DNA of 64,000 nt. Source: JBBSJZ01 sp041751935 (GTDB taxonomy: Bacteria; Planctomycetota; Planctomycetia; Pirellulales; Pirellulaceae). Both the position numbers and the translations under genes were made by a program. Below the pieces are notes generated by a model. That model saw only the letters and a list, made by a program, of their open reading frames with translations, searched no databases and was not told the origin of the DNA. Positions 1-8,550 of the stretch are shown one piece after another (the first letter of the stretch is position 1; every line of letters begins with the position of its first letter). The stretch lies in assembly GCA_041751935.1 (NCBI GenBank), contig JBGSIA010000126.1, positions 55,479-119,478 on the forward strand, written 5' to 3'.

Positions 1-87
1 ATCAAACGGCGTAGGACGGATGATTGATCAGCGTATACAATGAGATTGGGCAAGTTCAGCAAGAGCCCGGCGTGAAGATCTTTTCTT

Positions 88-2898
88 ATGTTTCAATCGT
101 CTTCCATCTTTGAGTCACTCGCCGACAGCCTGCCCTTGAGTCTGTTGATCAAGGACAGAAGCGGCGAGCGAGTCTTTGCCAACAAAGCGTACTTGAAGTG
201 GCGTGGTGCTACGCTCGATCAAATAATCGGCAAACGCGATGAGGATTTGTTTCCTCCAGAAATTGCGGCGAAGTACGCGGCCGACGACGAGCTGGTGATG
301 AAGAGCGGCGAGTCACTGCATAGTGTCGAGGAAACCGTAGCCCTGGATGGTTCCCGGCAATGGATCGAACGCATCAAGAGCCCTGTGTTTGACCCCGATG
401 GGCGAGTGATTGGGTTGGTGCTGTTGTTTTGGGACGTTACCGACAAAAAGCGAACCGAGATTAGCCGTGATTTGGAGCGACATCTGCTGAACATGTTGTT
501 GGAGAAGATTCCTGACTCCATCTACTTCAAGGATCGGGACAGCCGTTTTGTCAGAATCAGCGCCGCGATGGCCACAAAATTCGGGATGCCGTCAACGGCT
601 GTCGCGATCGGCCAGACGGACGCGGATATTTTCACGGGCGAACACGCACGCGGAGCCCGCGATGATGAGCTGCGGATCATGGAAACGGGGACGTCGATCG
701 TTGACAAGATCGAGCGAGAAACGTGGCCCGATCACGAAGACACTTGGTGCATGACGACCAAGATGCCGCTTCGTGACCACAATGGAAACTTGATGGGCAC
801 GTTCGGTATCTCTCGCGACATCACCGAGCTGAAACATTCTCAAGATGCTCTGGAAAAGGCGCTGCTCCAGGCCGACAGTGCCAATCGCGCGAAAGGCGAT
901 TTTTTGGCTAACATGAGCCACGAAATACGGACGCCGATGAACGCGATTATCGGGATGAGCCAGTTGTTGTCACAAACAAAACTGGACCCCGAACAACGAG
1001 AGTTTGTCAATTTGGTGAGTGAGTCAGCCGATTCGTTGTTACGGTTGCTCAACGATATTCTGGACTTTTCTAAGATCGAAGCGCGGCGGTTGGATCTGGA
1101 GTCGATCCCGTTTTCACTCCGCGAGACCGTGGGCAAGGCAGCACAAACACTCGGAATTCGTGCGGCAGAAAAGAGACTGGAACTCGCTGTCCGAGTGGCT
1201 CCCGAGGTGAATGATTGGTACCGCGGTGATCCCGGACGACTGCGTCAGATCTTGATTAACTTGATTGGCAACGCAATCAAGTTTACCGACAGCGGTGAAG
1301 TGGTCGTCGACGTCACGTTGCCTGACGAAATACCTGATGCAACTGAACAAACCGATGCATCGGAGTGTCGACTTTCGTTTCGCGTTCGCGATACAGGAAT
1401 TGGCATTGCACCCGAACACCAATCGCGAGTGCTTGAGGCGTTCACGCAAGCGGATGCCTCGACGACGCGTCGCTACGGCGGTACCGGCTTGGGGCTGAGT
1501 ATCGCGGGTCAGTTGATCGAGATGATGCACGGTGAGCTGAAACTTGAAAGTGAGCCGGGCGTCGGAACAACGTTTTACTTCACGATTACCTTGCCAATCG
1601 AAACCGGGCCAAGGACAGCCGGCGCAATCGAGCGGTTGACCGACTTGGTTGATTTGCCAGTTCTCGTCGTCGACGACAACTCGACCAACCGTCGCATTTT
1701 GGGTGAGATCTTCAAAGCTTGGCGGCTACTGCCGCGAATGGTCGAAAGCGGAGCTGAGGCGATTGCGGCGTACTCGTCATCCATCGACGATGGCCGACCG
1801 TATCGATTGGTCATTTTGGATTGCATGATGCCGGAAATGGACGGATTCGATGTCGCCCAGTACATTCGTCGCCTCTCGGACGAGTCCACCACCAAGTTGA
1901 TCATGCTGACGTCGGCCGATCGATACGGCGATTTGGGGCGTTGTTGCGAATTAGGTGTCGCACGGTTGCTTACCAAGCCGGTGTTACAGTCAGAACTGCT
2001 CGATTCGATCCTGCAAATCCTTGAAGTTGAACCAAACAAAGAGTCGCCGACTGAGCAACTGCAACGCACCCCATGCCCTCCGCTGCGAGTGCTTGTCGCC
2101 GAGGACGGTATCGCGAACCAGTACGTCGCCACGGGGATGCTGAAATCTCTTGGGCATACGTCCGTGATCGTCAGTGATGGCAAGCAAGCAGTCGCTAAGT
2201 GGTCCGAAGAACCGTTCGATGTCATCCTGATGGACATGCACATGCCGGTGATGGACGGGTTGGACGCAACGCGGCGGATTCGTGAACAAGAACACGCGTC
2301 AGGCGTAGCTCCAGACAAACGCATCACCATCATTGCACTCACGGCAGCGGCAATGGCTCAAGATGTCCAGGCTTGTCGCAACGCCGGAATGGACGAATAC
2401 CTTGCCAAGCCGATTCATCCGCAACGGTTGCATGAGATGCTGGTCAAGTTCGCAGTTCCGGTTGCCAGGGAGACACCCAATGCAGAAACAGCACCCTCAC
2501 CGGTCGCGGCTGCATCCACCAAGTCGCCCGAGCGTGATGGTTCGGACTACGATATTGATTCGGAAGACGAGGATAAAGTATGTGATTTAATGGTAGCGGC
2601 CAGCCGAATAGCAGGGGGAATGCCTGGCGTCAAACGTCTGGTCGCCGTCTTTCGCGATGAATGCGACGTGTTGCTAAAACAGTTGCGAGCGTCGTTGCCG
2701 GACGGGGACGCTGCCGAGGTCCAGAGGGCTGCACACACTTTGAAAGGGTCGGCGATGCTTTTCGAAGCGAACAAGGTGTTTCGATTAGCTAATCAAGTCG
2801 AGCGACGCGCGAAGGCGTCTCAGCTACAATCAGCCGCAGAGTTGTTGCCGGAATTGGAAGCCGCTGTGGACGAGCTGCTCGAAGTATTACCACGATAG
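88..2898 (+). CDS. Hybrid sensor histidine kinase (PAS-PAS-HisKA-HATPase-REC-REC-HPt)
   Basis: A 936-residue cytoplasmic-looking multi-step phosphorelay kinase with no obvious signal peptide or membrane segment. Two PAS domains cover roughly residues 5-120 and 135-250. The HisKA motif MSHEIRTPMN places the phospho-accepting His at 278. The ATPase domain shows the N box (INLIGNAIKF, about 390), G1 (DTGIGI, about 436) and G2 (GGTGLGLS, about 464). Two receiver domains follow: DCMMPEMDG near 577 and DMHMPVMDG near 714. A C-terminal HPt domain carries AAHTLKGSA with His883. All four phosphotransfer stations are therefore intact in one chain. The ATG is the first in frame after a stop at 73-75; no strong ribosome site is seen. 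The input signal is unknown; the next gene is a secreted hydrolase, with no sign of co-regulation. Confidence 0.93.
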   Translation: MFQSSSIFESLADSLPLSLLIKDRSGERVFANKAYLKWRGATLDQIIGKRDEDLFPPEIAAKYAADDELVMKSGESLHSVEETVALDGSRQWIERIKSPVFDPDGRVIGLVLLFWDVTDKKRTEISRDLERHLLNMLLEKIPDSIYFKDRDSRFVRISAAMATKFGMPSTAVAIGQTDADIFTGEHARGARDDELRIMETGTSIVDKIERETWPDHEDTWCMTTKMPLRDHNGNLMGTFGISRDITELKHSQDALEKALLQADSANRAKGDFLANMSHEIRTPMNAIIGMSQLLSQTKLDPEQREFVNLVSESADSLLRLLNDILDFSKIEARRLDLESIPFSLRETVGKAAQTLGIRAAEKRLELAVRVAPEVNDWYRGDPGRLRQILINLIGNAIKFTDSGEVVVDVTLPDEIPDATEQTDASECRLSFRVRDTGIGIAPEHQSRVLEAFTQADASTTRRYGGTGLGLSIAGQLIEMMHGELKLESEPGVGTTFYFTITLPIETGPRTAGAIERLTDLVDLPVLVVDDNSTNRRILGEIFKAWRLLPRMVESGAEAIAAYSSSIDDGRPYRLVILDCMMPEMDGFDVAQYIRRLSDESTTKLIMLTSADRYGDLGRCCELGVARLLTKPVLQSELLDSILQILEVEPNKESPTEQLQRTPCPPLRVLVAEDGIANQYVATGMLKSLGHTSVIVSDGKQAVAKWSEEPFDVILMDMHMPVMDGLDATRRIREQEHASGVAPDKRITIIALTAAAMAQDVQACRNAGMDEYLAKPIHPQRLHEMLVKFAVPVARETPNAETAPSPVAAASTKSPERDGSDYDIDSEDEDKVCDLMVAASRIAGGMPGVKRLVAVFRDECDVLLKQLRASLPDGDAAEVQRAAHTLKGSAMLFEANKVFRLANQVERRAKASQLQSAAELLPELEAAVDELLEVLPR

Positions 2899-3007
2899 CG
2901 TTTCACTTGCTGAACTCGCATTCGGCTCCAAAGCGGCAGAGATCGAAAGTCTCGGCAACTTCATCACAGTTTCCCGCCCTTTCCGCTCACCCCCGGAGCC
3001 AACCCAA

Positions 3008-4261
3008 ATGTTGTCGTTTCAATTTCGGCTTTTTGCTGTGTGTTTTTTACTGGCCCTAACCGCCATGCAATTACCTGCTGACGAACCTTGGGTCGCGAAC
3101 GCCGACCTTGTAGCGAAAACAAGCGCAAAGCGGACTGAGTTTAACTATGACGAATCGAAAGTCCCATCCTATACGCTTCCCGATCCGCTGATCGCCGCCG
3201 ACGGTACTGCGATCACCTTGGCCCAACAGTGGACTGAAACTCGCCGAGCGGAATTGATGGAGTTGTTTCGCGATCAAGTTTATGGCCGTCGTCCCAGTAC
3301 TGCGTATTCGGTCAAGTTTGAGCAAACTCAGCAGATTGATGATGCGCTCGACGGAACCGCAATCGGCCGTGAACTGAAGGCGATTGTGACCGTTGGCGAT
3401 CGTACATTTTCGTTCCCATTCACTGTTTTTGTACCGCGAAACGCTGAGGGTAAGGTTCCCGCAGTGGTGCTGATTCACAACCGCGATTTCGTTCCCTTGA
3501 ATACGGCAGTCGGCGAACATGATCCGTTTTGGCCGGTGCGAACGCTGATTAATCGCGGCTATGCCACGGCAACGTTTTTTACGACTCACGTGGATCCCGA
3601 TCGCGCCGATGGGTACGCCCAAGGCATCCGCTCATTCTTTGCTGACGGTGTAGCCCCCAAGGATGATGCATGGCGAAGTCTTTCAGCTTGGGGTTGGGCC
3701 GCAAGTCGAGTGCTCGATTATCTGACAATGCTCGATGCCGTGGATGCGACAAAGGTCGCGGTAGTCGGCCATTCACGCGGTGGGAAAACGGCGTTGTGGA
3801 CTGCGAGCGAAGACGAACGGTTTGCCATCGGTTACAGCAATAACTCCGGTTGTGGTGGCGCCGCACTGTCTCGCCGCGCCTTCGGCGAAACCGTGGGCCG
3901 GATAACGTCCAGCTTTCCACATTGGTTTACTCCTAACTTTGCTAAGTACGCTGGACGCGAAGACGAGCTGCCCGTCGATCAACACGAACTTGTCGCCCTG
4001 GTCGCCCCGCGCGGCGTGTACGTGACCAGTGCCGACGAAGACCTGTGGGCCGACCCTCGCGGAGAATACACTTCGCTCGTCCAAGCCGCGCCGGTGTTCA
4101 AGTTGCTCGGCAAAAAATCGATCGTGAATCCCACCATGCCGCCGCTGAATCAACCGCGAATCGTCGGCCAAACCGGCTACCACATCCGCACCGGCGGTCA
4201 TGGTTTGGAGCAGTACGATTGGGACAATTTCCTCAATTTCGCAGACACGATATTGAAGTAG
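3008..4261 (+). CDS. Secreted CE15-like (glucuronoyl esterase family) alpha/beta hydrolase
   Basis: A 417-residue protein with a signal peptide (hydrophobic residues 7-20, likely cleavage before DEPW). The nucleophile motif GHSRGG puts the catalytic Ser at 256. It is followed by the family-typical SGCGGAALSRR block (280-290), the ELPVDQHELVALVAPR block (320-335) and a C-terminal TGGHGLEQYDW with the probable catalytic His at 398. This layout matches bacterial carbohydrate esterase family 15, whose members cleave ester links between glucuronic acid and lignin or other alcohols. The substrate here is inferred, not shown. The length is normal for the family. A broken relative fused to Asp-box repeats lies at 55296-57196 and aligns with this protein at both ends. 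Confidence 0.85.
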   Translation: MLSFQFRLFAVCFLLALTAMQLPADEPWVANADLVAKTSAKRTEFNYDESKVPSYTLPDPLIAADGTAITLAQQWTETRRAELMELFRDQVYGRRPSTAYSVKFEQTQQIDDALDGTAIGRELKAIVTVGDRTFSFPFTVFVPRNAEGKVPAVVLIHNRDFVPLNTAVGEHDPFWPVRTLINRGYATATFFTTHVDPDRADGYAQGIRSFFADGVAPKDDAWRSLSAWGWAASRVLDYLTMLDAVDATKVAVVGHSRGGKTALWTASEDERFAIGYSNNSGCGGAALSRRAFGETVGRITSSFPHWFTPNFAKYAGREDELPVDQHELVALVAPRGVYVTSADEDLWADPRGEYTSLVQAAPVFKLLGKKSIVNPTMPPLNQPRIVGQTGYHIRTGGHGLEQYDWDNFLNFADTILK

Positions 4262-4592
4262 ACGTTTTGGATTTGCGACAGAGCAAAACCGGCCATTCCA
4301 AATTGCCCAGACTTCCGATTGTTACATTTTTGCTGCATTTCGGAAAAGATTTTTCTGATTCGGCGGCAGCTTAAGAATCGTTTGCGCGATAACGACTTGC
4401 GTGCGTGCCAAACGATCGCCGCCTGGAGAAACTCGCATCTTTCTCGGACCACCCCCTTTACCTGTCCGGAAAACTGAACATCCTTTTCGCCACACCGATA
4501 CGGCGGGCTGAGTCCATGTTTCAGCGGAATCAGCGTCAGTGCAGGAGGCGACCATCGGTGCTATTTCAGTTTCTCTTGATTAGGAGACCAGC
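4262..4592. other. Intergenic region, 331 bases
   Basis: Between the CE15-like gene and the CAP-like gene. No convincing reading frame, RNA gene or strong terminator was seen. Its last bases carry the AGGAG ribosome site (4582-4586) of the next gene. Confidence 0.5.
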
Positions 4593-5231
4593 ATGGTCCG
4601 AGCCAAAAGTAGGTTTTGTTTCTCTGGGCTTTCGAGTTTCTCTGGGCTTTCGAATAGTGGTTTGATGTTTCGCAGACTCCTGCACGCACACTGTTTGGTT
4701 GGCAGTTTGGTGGCGGGCGGCATGTTGATGTCGCCCCCGGCATCCGCCCAGCAGGTCATGGCGATGCAGACACCGGTCGCATCGGTGAATACGTACTTTT
4801 GTCCCAAATGTGGTCAGTACCATTCGCGATCGACCGCCGCGGCTCAATCGGCCAACGCACCGATGGCTAGTTCTCAACCCCAAGTCATCCAAGCTTCGGG
4901 TTCTTCGTTACGAGCGAGTTCGGGCGGAATCAGCAATGTGTTGATGGCGCTCAATGCCCAGCGTTCTCGCCAAGGGTTGGCAGGACTTTCGCCAGACGGC
5001 CAGTTACAAGCGGTCGCCGAACAGCGAGCCCAACTGATGGCCTCGCGGAGCATAAAGAGTCATCCGCCAGGCTCATTCTCGCCGGGACGATACGAGGGAG
5101 TCGGTTGGTCGAGTTCTTACTCGCCCTCCGGTGTATCCGCTTGTTTTACGAGCGACCCCAATATGCGTGTCGCCGGAGCCGCGATGGCGACCGGTCGCGA
5201 TGGCGTTTACTTTTGTGTCGTTTATCGCTAA
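4593..5231 (+). CDS. Secreted CAP/SCP-like domain protein
   Basis: A 212-residue protein. The AGGAG at 4582-4586, six bases before ATG 4593, supports this start. However, the classical signal peptide begins at the internal Met25 (ATG 4665: MFRRLLHAHCLV...SPPASAQQ), so 4665 is a real alternative. After the export signal comes a CPKC pair (YFCPKCGQYH), a Ser/Ala/Gln-rich linker, then a compact domain from about residue 112. That domain (LMALNAQRSRQGLAGL, later EGVGWSS and AGAAMATGRDGVYFCVVY) resembles the CAP/SCP fold seen in many planctomycete exported proteins. Function unknown. Codons 10-21 lie in an 18-base tandem duplication, which argues that the extreme N-terminus is not conserved. The gene converges on the pgs operon. 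Confidence 0.7.
   Translation: MVRAKSRFCFSGLSSFSGLSNSGLMFRRLLHAHCLVGSLVAGGMLMSPPASAQQVMAMQTPVASVNTYFCPKCGQYHSRSTAAAQSANAPMASSQPQVIQASGSSLRASSGGISNVLMALNAQRSRQGLAGLSPDGQLQAVAEQRAQLMASRSIKSHPPGSFSPGRYEGVGWSSSYSPSGVSACFTSDPNMRVAGAAMATGRDGVYFCVVYR
4619..4654. repeat. 18-base tandem duplication
   Basis: Two consecutive copies of an 18-mer (tttctctgggctttcgag, second copy differing only in its last base). They lie between the two candidate starts of the CAP-like gene. A translation from 4593 would read FSGLS twice. Confidence 0.8.
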
Positions 5232-5272
5232 CGGTTTAAACGCCTATTAGCGTCTGCGAACCTTTGTTCGTC

Positions 5273-5300
5273 ACCCTCCCGCGGCTTGCCGTGGGAGGGT
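5273..5300. terminator. Bidirectional hairpin terminator candidate
   Basis: Stem accctcccgcgg / ccgtgggagggt (12 pairs, one G-U) with a cttg loop. It sits exactly between the convergent CAP-like gene (stop at 5231) and pgsW (stop at 5315). There is no strong T tract on either side, so it is a GC-rich hairpin rather than a textbook intrinsic terminator. Confidence 0.55.
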
Positions 5301-5314
5301 CTCTTGCTCGTTCA

Positions 5315-6460
5315 TTACACCATGGGTTCGGGCTGTCCATCGGCTTTGCGTGGGCCGCGACCTTTGACAAAGCGATGTCCAAAGTCCGTTAGCACAAACG
5401 CACGAAGTGACCCGATGATTGCCAGCAGCACTAAACCTGCCCACCACTTGTTGTACTGAGTTTGGTTGTACACACCGCCCTCACCGACACTAGGCATTTG
5501 TTGCGGTGCCAGTGGTAATCCGAACTGCATCGCCAAACGATCCATTTCCACGACGTGAACGACTGGAATTCCCTTTCGCATGAACCGCGTCATGATCGAA
5601 TCGATCTGCAGCGCGCCTCGTGAAGCCGACAAGTTGACGCCAGGACGGTACGAACGTTTTCCCAGACTTCGTCCGACGCTGATCGTGCCCCCGCCAACGT
5701 TGATGTAAGCCTTGATCTCTTCACGTCCAGCTTTCTGTTCGTAAACTTTCATTCGCTCGTCGATCGCACTCGTGAAGTCACCGGCGCGTAGCAACTTGAG
5801 CCCGTTTCGACGCACGGCCTGTTCAATGACCTCGCGTGCATCGCGACTCATACCAATGCCGATGTCTTCGTAACCGCCGATCGAGCTGGCGACACTGTGA
5901 AAGGAGATCAAACCTTCGTCAAAGAGCAGGCGTTCCATGTCGATCCACATGAACTCAGGAACGTTCGCTCCCCATTGGCTCGAGCCAGCGCTACTGATAA
6001 TGATTGGTCGGGCATTAATCGTTTTGAGCGCGGCCAACAAGTTGACGTTCATACCAGGGAATGAACCGGAGTAGCCGACCGCGACTAAGTCGCCTGCACC
6101 GACGTTGGCTTGAATCAGCATCTCGACCAACACGGCGGCAAAGTTTGGATTCGCGGAAGTCTGTTTCGCACTCAGTCGTCCGGTCAAAGTCGTGATCGGC
6201 GACATCAAAGTGCCCATCATTCCCGTTTCCGCTGGATCGATTTCGCGATTAACCGGGATTGCTCGATTGAGCTTCTCAATCTTGATTGCTTCCATCATCT
6301 CAGTCGCCAATGTCGCTGCTTGCAACTTTTTATCCAAGTCGCCTTGCGGGCTCTTGACCTTGAAGTACTCGACCGAGGCTAGACCCAATAACGAAAACAC
6401 CGCTAGGAAAACGATCACTGCTTGCGAGACCTGACGCGGACGCCAATACAAGCGTTTCAT
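5315..6460 (-). CDS. pgsW: Poly-gamma-glutamate system protein PgsW
   Basis: A 381-residue membrane-anchored protein: N-terminal transmembrane segment (about 14-31), a large extracytoplasmic domain, and a second hydrophobic segment near 340-358. Sequence blocks such as GAGDLVAVGYSGSFPGMN, INVGGGTISVG and the overall length fit the 'poly-gamma-glutamate system protein' family that accompanies pgsB and pgsC outside the Bacilli. Its exact role is not established; a part in polymer export or anchoring is inferred from context. Its ATG overlaps the pgsC stop by four bases (ATGA), implying translational coupling. It is the last gene of the pgsB-pgsC-pgsW operon and ends at a hairpin. Confidence 0.85.
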   Translation of the reverse strand: MKRLYWRPRQVSQAVIVFLAVFSLLGLASVEYFKVKSPQGDLDKKLQAATLATEMMEAIKIEKLNRAIPVNREIDPAETGMMGTLMSPITTLTGRLSAKQTSANPNFAAVLVEMLIQANVGAGDLVAVGYSGSFPGMNVNLLAALKTINARPIIISSAGSSQWGANVPEFMWIDMERLLFDEGLISFHSVASSIGGYEDIGIGMSRDAREVIEQAVRRNGLKLLRAGDFTSAIDERMKVYEQKAGREEIKAYINVGGGTISVGRSLGKRSYRPGVNLSASRGALQIDSIMTRFMRKGIPVVHVVEMDRLAMQFGLPLAPQQMPSVGEGGVYNQTQYNKWWAGLVLLAIIGSLRAFVLTDFGHRFVKGRGPRKADGQPEPMV

Positions 6461-6939
6461 AGTACAAACTCCAGTCCCAACAGGATCAATACGAGGCGCA
6501 CTAGCGTCGATGCGGTCAGCAAAATGCCGAGTGTTTCGACGAGTCCTTGGCGGTCAATCCAGATGCCAATTAGCCCTGGAATGATGTAACCGATTACTTC
6601 ATAGTCCGCCGATTCGGCAGCCAGATCGATCATCGCCGGATCAATCGGAGTCGATGGAAACAACGACATGCGTTCAAAGAAGATGCCGACAAGAAAGCCA
6701 ACCAAGACCATCAACACCGTGCGACGTTTGCCGTAGATGATCATCATGTTTGAAAGCGAATAAACCACAAAGTAGGTCAAGATTGCGGCGATGAACGTCA
6801 TGGTGACACTCATCGGCCGATCAAGGGACAAGGCGATGTACCCAGGGACAACCATCCCGCCAGCCGCCAGCCCAAAGACTTCGGAGAACAGCAGGCTGAC
6901 GGCCAAGCCGATCCCGATCGAAATTGTAAGAGTATCCAT
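6457..6939 (-). CDS. pgsC: Poly-gamma-glutamate biosynthesis membrane protein PgsC/CapC
   Basis: A 160-residue, almost entirely hydrophobic protein with about four to five membrane segments. The opening MDTLTISIGIGLAVSLLFSE and the GLAAGGMVVPGYIAL block are typical of CapC/PgsC (about 150 residues in Bacillus). ATG 6939 is chosen because family similarity begins there. A longer frame could start at TTG 7083, but the extra 48 residues are polar and unlike the family. PgsC works with PgsB in gamma-linked polyglutamate synthesis at the membrane. The stop overlaps the start of pgsW. Confidence 0.9.
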   Translation of the reverse strand: MDTLTISIGIGLAVSLLFSEVFGLAAGGMVVPGYIALSLDRPMSVTMTFIAAILTYFVVYSLSNMMIIYGKRRTVLMVLVGFLVGIFFERMSLFPSTPIDPAMIDLAAESADYEVIGYIIPGLIGIWIDRQGLVETLGILLTASTLVRLVLILLGLEFVL

Positions 6940-7086
6940 AAAGTTTCTTGTGTATTTGGCAAGCGCCGGACGGCCTGAATTGCCAGTGTTGGAGTTGCGG
7001 AATCTCCGCGTACATTCTTGGTTTGAGTATTCGCTAACTAAATTTGCGTGAGCGCTGAAGTGGGTCAGCCCCATTTCGGACAAGCT

Positions 7087-8286
7087 CTAAAACGCTTTCT
7101 CTTCGACGATGCCACGGTTGCGGAAGTGGCGAACAACCTCCAGCCCCGGACCTCCGATGTTCGCCATCCCCATGACCAGCGCGTTGCGGCCAGACAGACT
7201 GACAACCTTTTCGAAAATCTCCTGCACGCTGTCGCCTTCTCCCAGCGTTAACCGCCGTGGGTCCAAGCCTGCTTGTGTCGCGTACTTCGCAAAGATGTAG
7301 GTGCCAGATCCGATCAACACGTAGTGATCCGCCTCGCGCCAGTTCGCACAAGCTTCCGCCAACTGACGCGACCGATCGGGACGATCAAAACGACAGTTGA
7401 AAATCATCACGCGTTTGCCCACATCTGGATATCGCTCACAAGCCATATTCCAAATTCGCTCGGTACTCTCGGGATCGTTCGCGGCAAAACCGTTTACAAA
7501 AACGATCCGGCGACCAAAGAAATCCAACTCGGCAACCGTCATGATCCCGGGGTCCGGCGGTGCCGACCACATTCCCTGTAGCGCAGTTGCTCGATTGACG
7601 CCCAGATCCGCAAGCACTTTGAGCGCAAGGGCCACGTTCTCTGCGTGTTCAATGTAGGAAAACTGCGCCAGATCCAACGGCGCGATTGCGGCCACTTCGT
7701 CTTCGCTTACGGTAATCAATTCGCAACGGCGCTCGTCACAGACATACCGAAACGCGTCCAGGTGCCGACGTTCCGCGGTGAACAGTTTCCCGTTGCGTGG
7801 AACCATTCCCAATAGCGCATAGGCCACATCTTTTTCGCCTGGTCCCATGACGTCCAAGTGATCCGCTCGCGCGTTGGTAATCACGGCATGAGTCGCATGA
7901 ACCAAGCGGTATTCACAAACCCATTGCAGATAGGGAATCAGCGCCATGCACTCAATGACCAAAGCGTCCGATTGCAACTCCGCCGCAGCGCGAACAATCC
8001 GTATCTGCTCAATCACATTCGCCCGGGCAGGACGAAAGACGGGAAACTCCGTCCCATCGGGCATGATCATTCGCGCCAGTGTACCGGTGGTTTTGGCGCA
8101 CGTGCGTTTCCCCGATGCTCGCAAACCGGCTGCGATTAAACGTGTTACCGACGACTTTCCCCGCGTCCCGTTAACATGAATCCGCAACGGGATGTGATGC
8201 AACCGACGAGTATGAAGGTGTGATTCCAACCATCCGAGCCCCATGAGGGCACCGGTGGTACCAAGCAAAGCTAGAGAACCGTCCAT
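7087..8286 (-). CDS. pgsB: Poly-gamma-glutamate synthase PgsB/CapB (Mur-ligase-like)
   Basis: A 399-residue ATP-dependent amide ligase of the Mur ligase superfamily. The P-loop NGTRGKSS lies at residues 39-46; further blocks are CAKTTGTLARM, VIECMALIPYLQW and NARADHLDVMGP, the last being the Mur-type central-domain motif. A short N-terminal hydrophobic stretch may anchor it to the membrane, as in Bacillus CapB. ATG 8286 is preferred over an adjacent TTG at 8289. It is first in the pgsB-C-W operon. The upstream 260 bases carry no recognised operator. No pgsA/capA-like gene is present next to it. Polyglutamate itself is inferred from the family. Confidence 0.9.
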   Translation of the reverse strand: MDGSLALLGTTGALMGLGWLESHLHTRRLHHIPLRIHVNGTRGKSSVTRLIAAGLRASGKRTCAKTTGTLARMIMPDGTEFPVFRPARANVIEQIRIVRAAAELQSDALVIECMALIPYLQWVCEYRLVHATHAVITNARADHLDVMGPGEKDVAYALLGMVPRNGKLFTAERRHLDAFRYVCDERRCELITVSEDEVAAIAPLDLAQFSYIEHAENVALALKVLADLGVNRATALQGMWSAPPDPGIMTVAELDFFGRRIVFVNGFAANDPESTERIWNMACERYPDVGKRVMIFNCRFDRPDRSRQLAEACANWREADHYVLIGSGTYIFAKYATQAGLDPRRLTLGEGDSVQEIFEKVVSLSGRNALVMGMANIGGPGLEVVRHFRNRGIVEEKAF

Positions 8287-8289
8287 CAA

Positions 8290-8550
8290 CGACCTTTAAC
8301 AAACCGCTGCCGTTCCAGCGACAACTCTACTCCACAACAACTGTGCGGAAGAATCGGCAAAACATAGCGATTAGTTGACACTCTGCGAGTAGGCGAATTC
8401 AGATTTTCATAAATACTCTTGGCGACGGATGAAACTCAATGCCGCGATAATTCACTAAGGAAGATTGCGCTACGTTAAAGGCGAATTATGCTAACAAAGT
8501 TGATTCAATCGAGCGGAATTGCATGGAACTCGCTTTTAGATACTTCGCAC
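8290..8550. other. Intergenic region upstream of the pgs operon
   Basis: 261 bases between pgsB and the end of the pyrBC' unit. It is more AT-rich than its flanks and must hold the pgs promoter if the operon is transcribed independently. No confident -35/-10 pair was identified. Confidence 0.4.

Noticed and set aside
1575..2342. Minus-strand frame of 255 codons inside the first histidine kinase gene
   Set aside because: Antisense to conserved receiver domains; the low-complexity Ser/Arg-rich product is typical of a mirror frame.
6940..7083. Longer PgsC beginning at TTG 7083
   Set aside because: The additional 48 residues are polar and do not belong to the family; ATG 6939 gives the normal CapC length.
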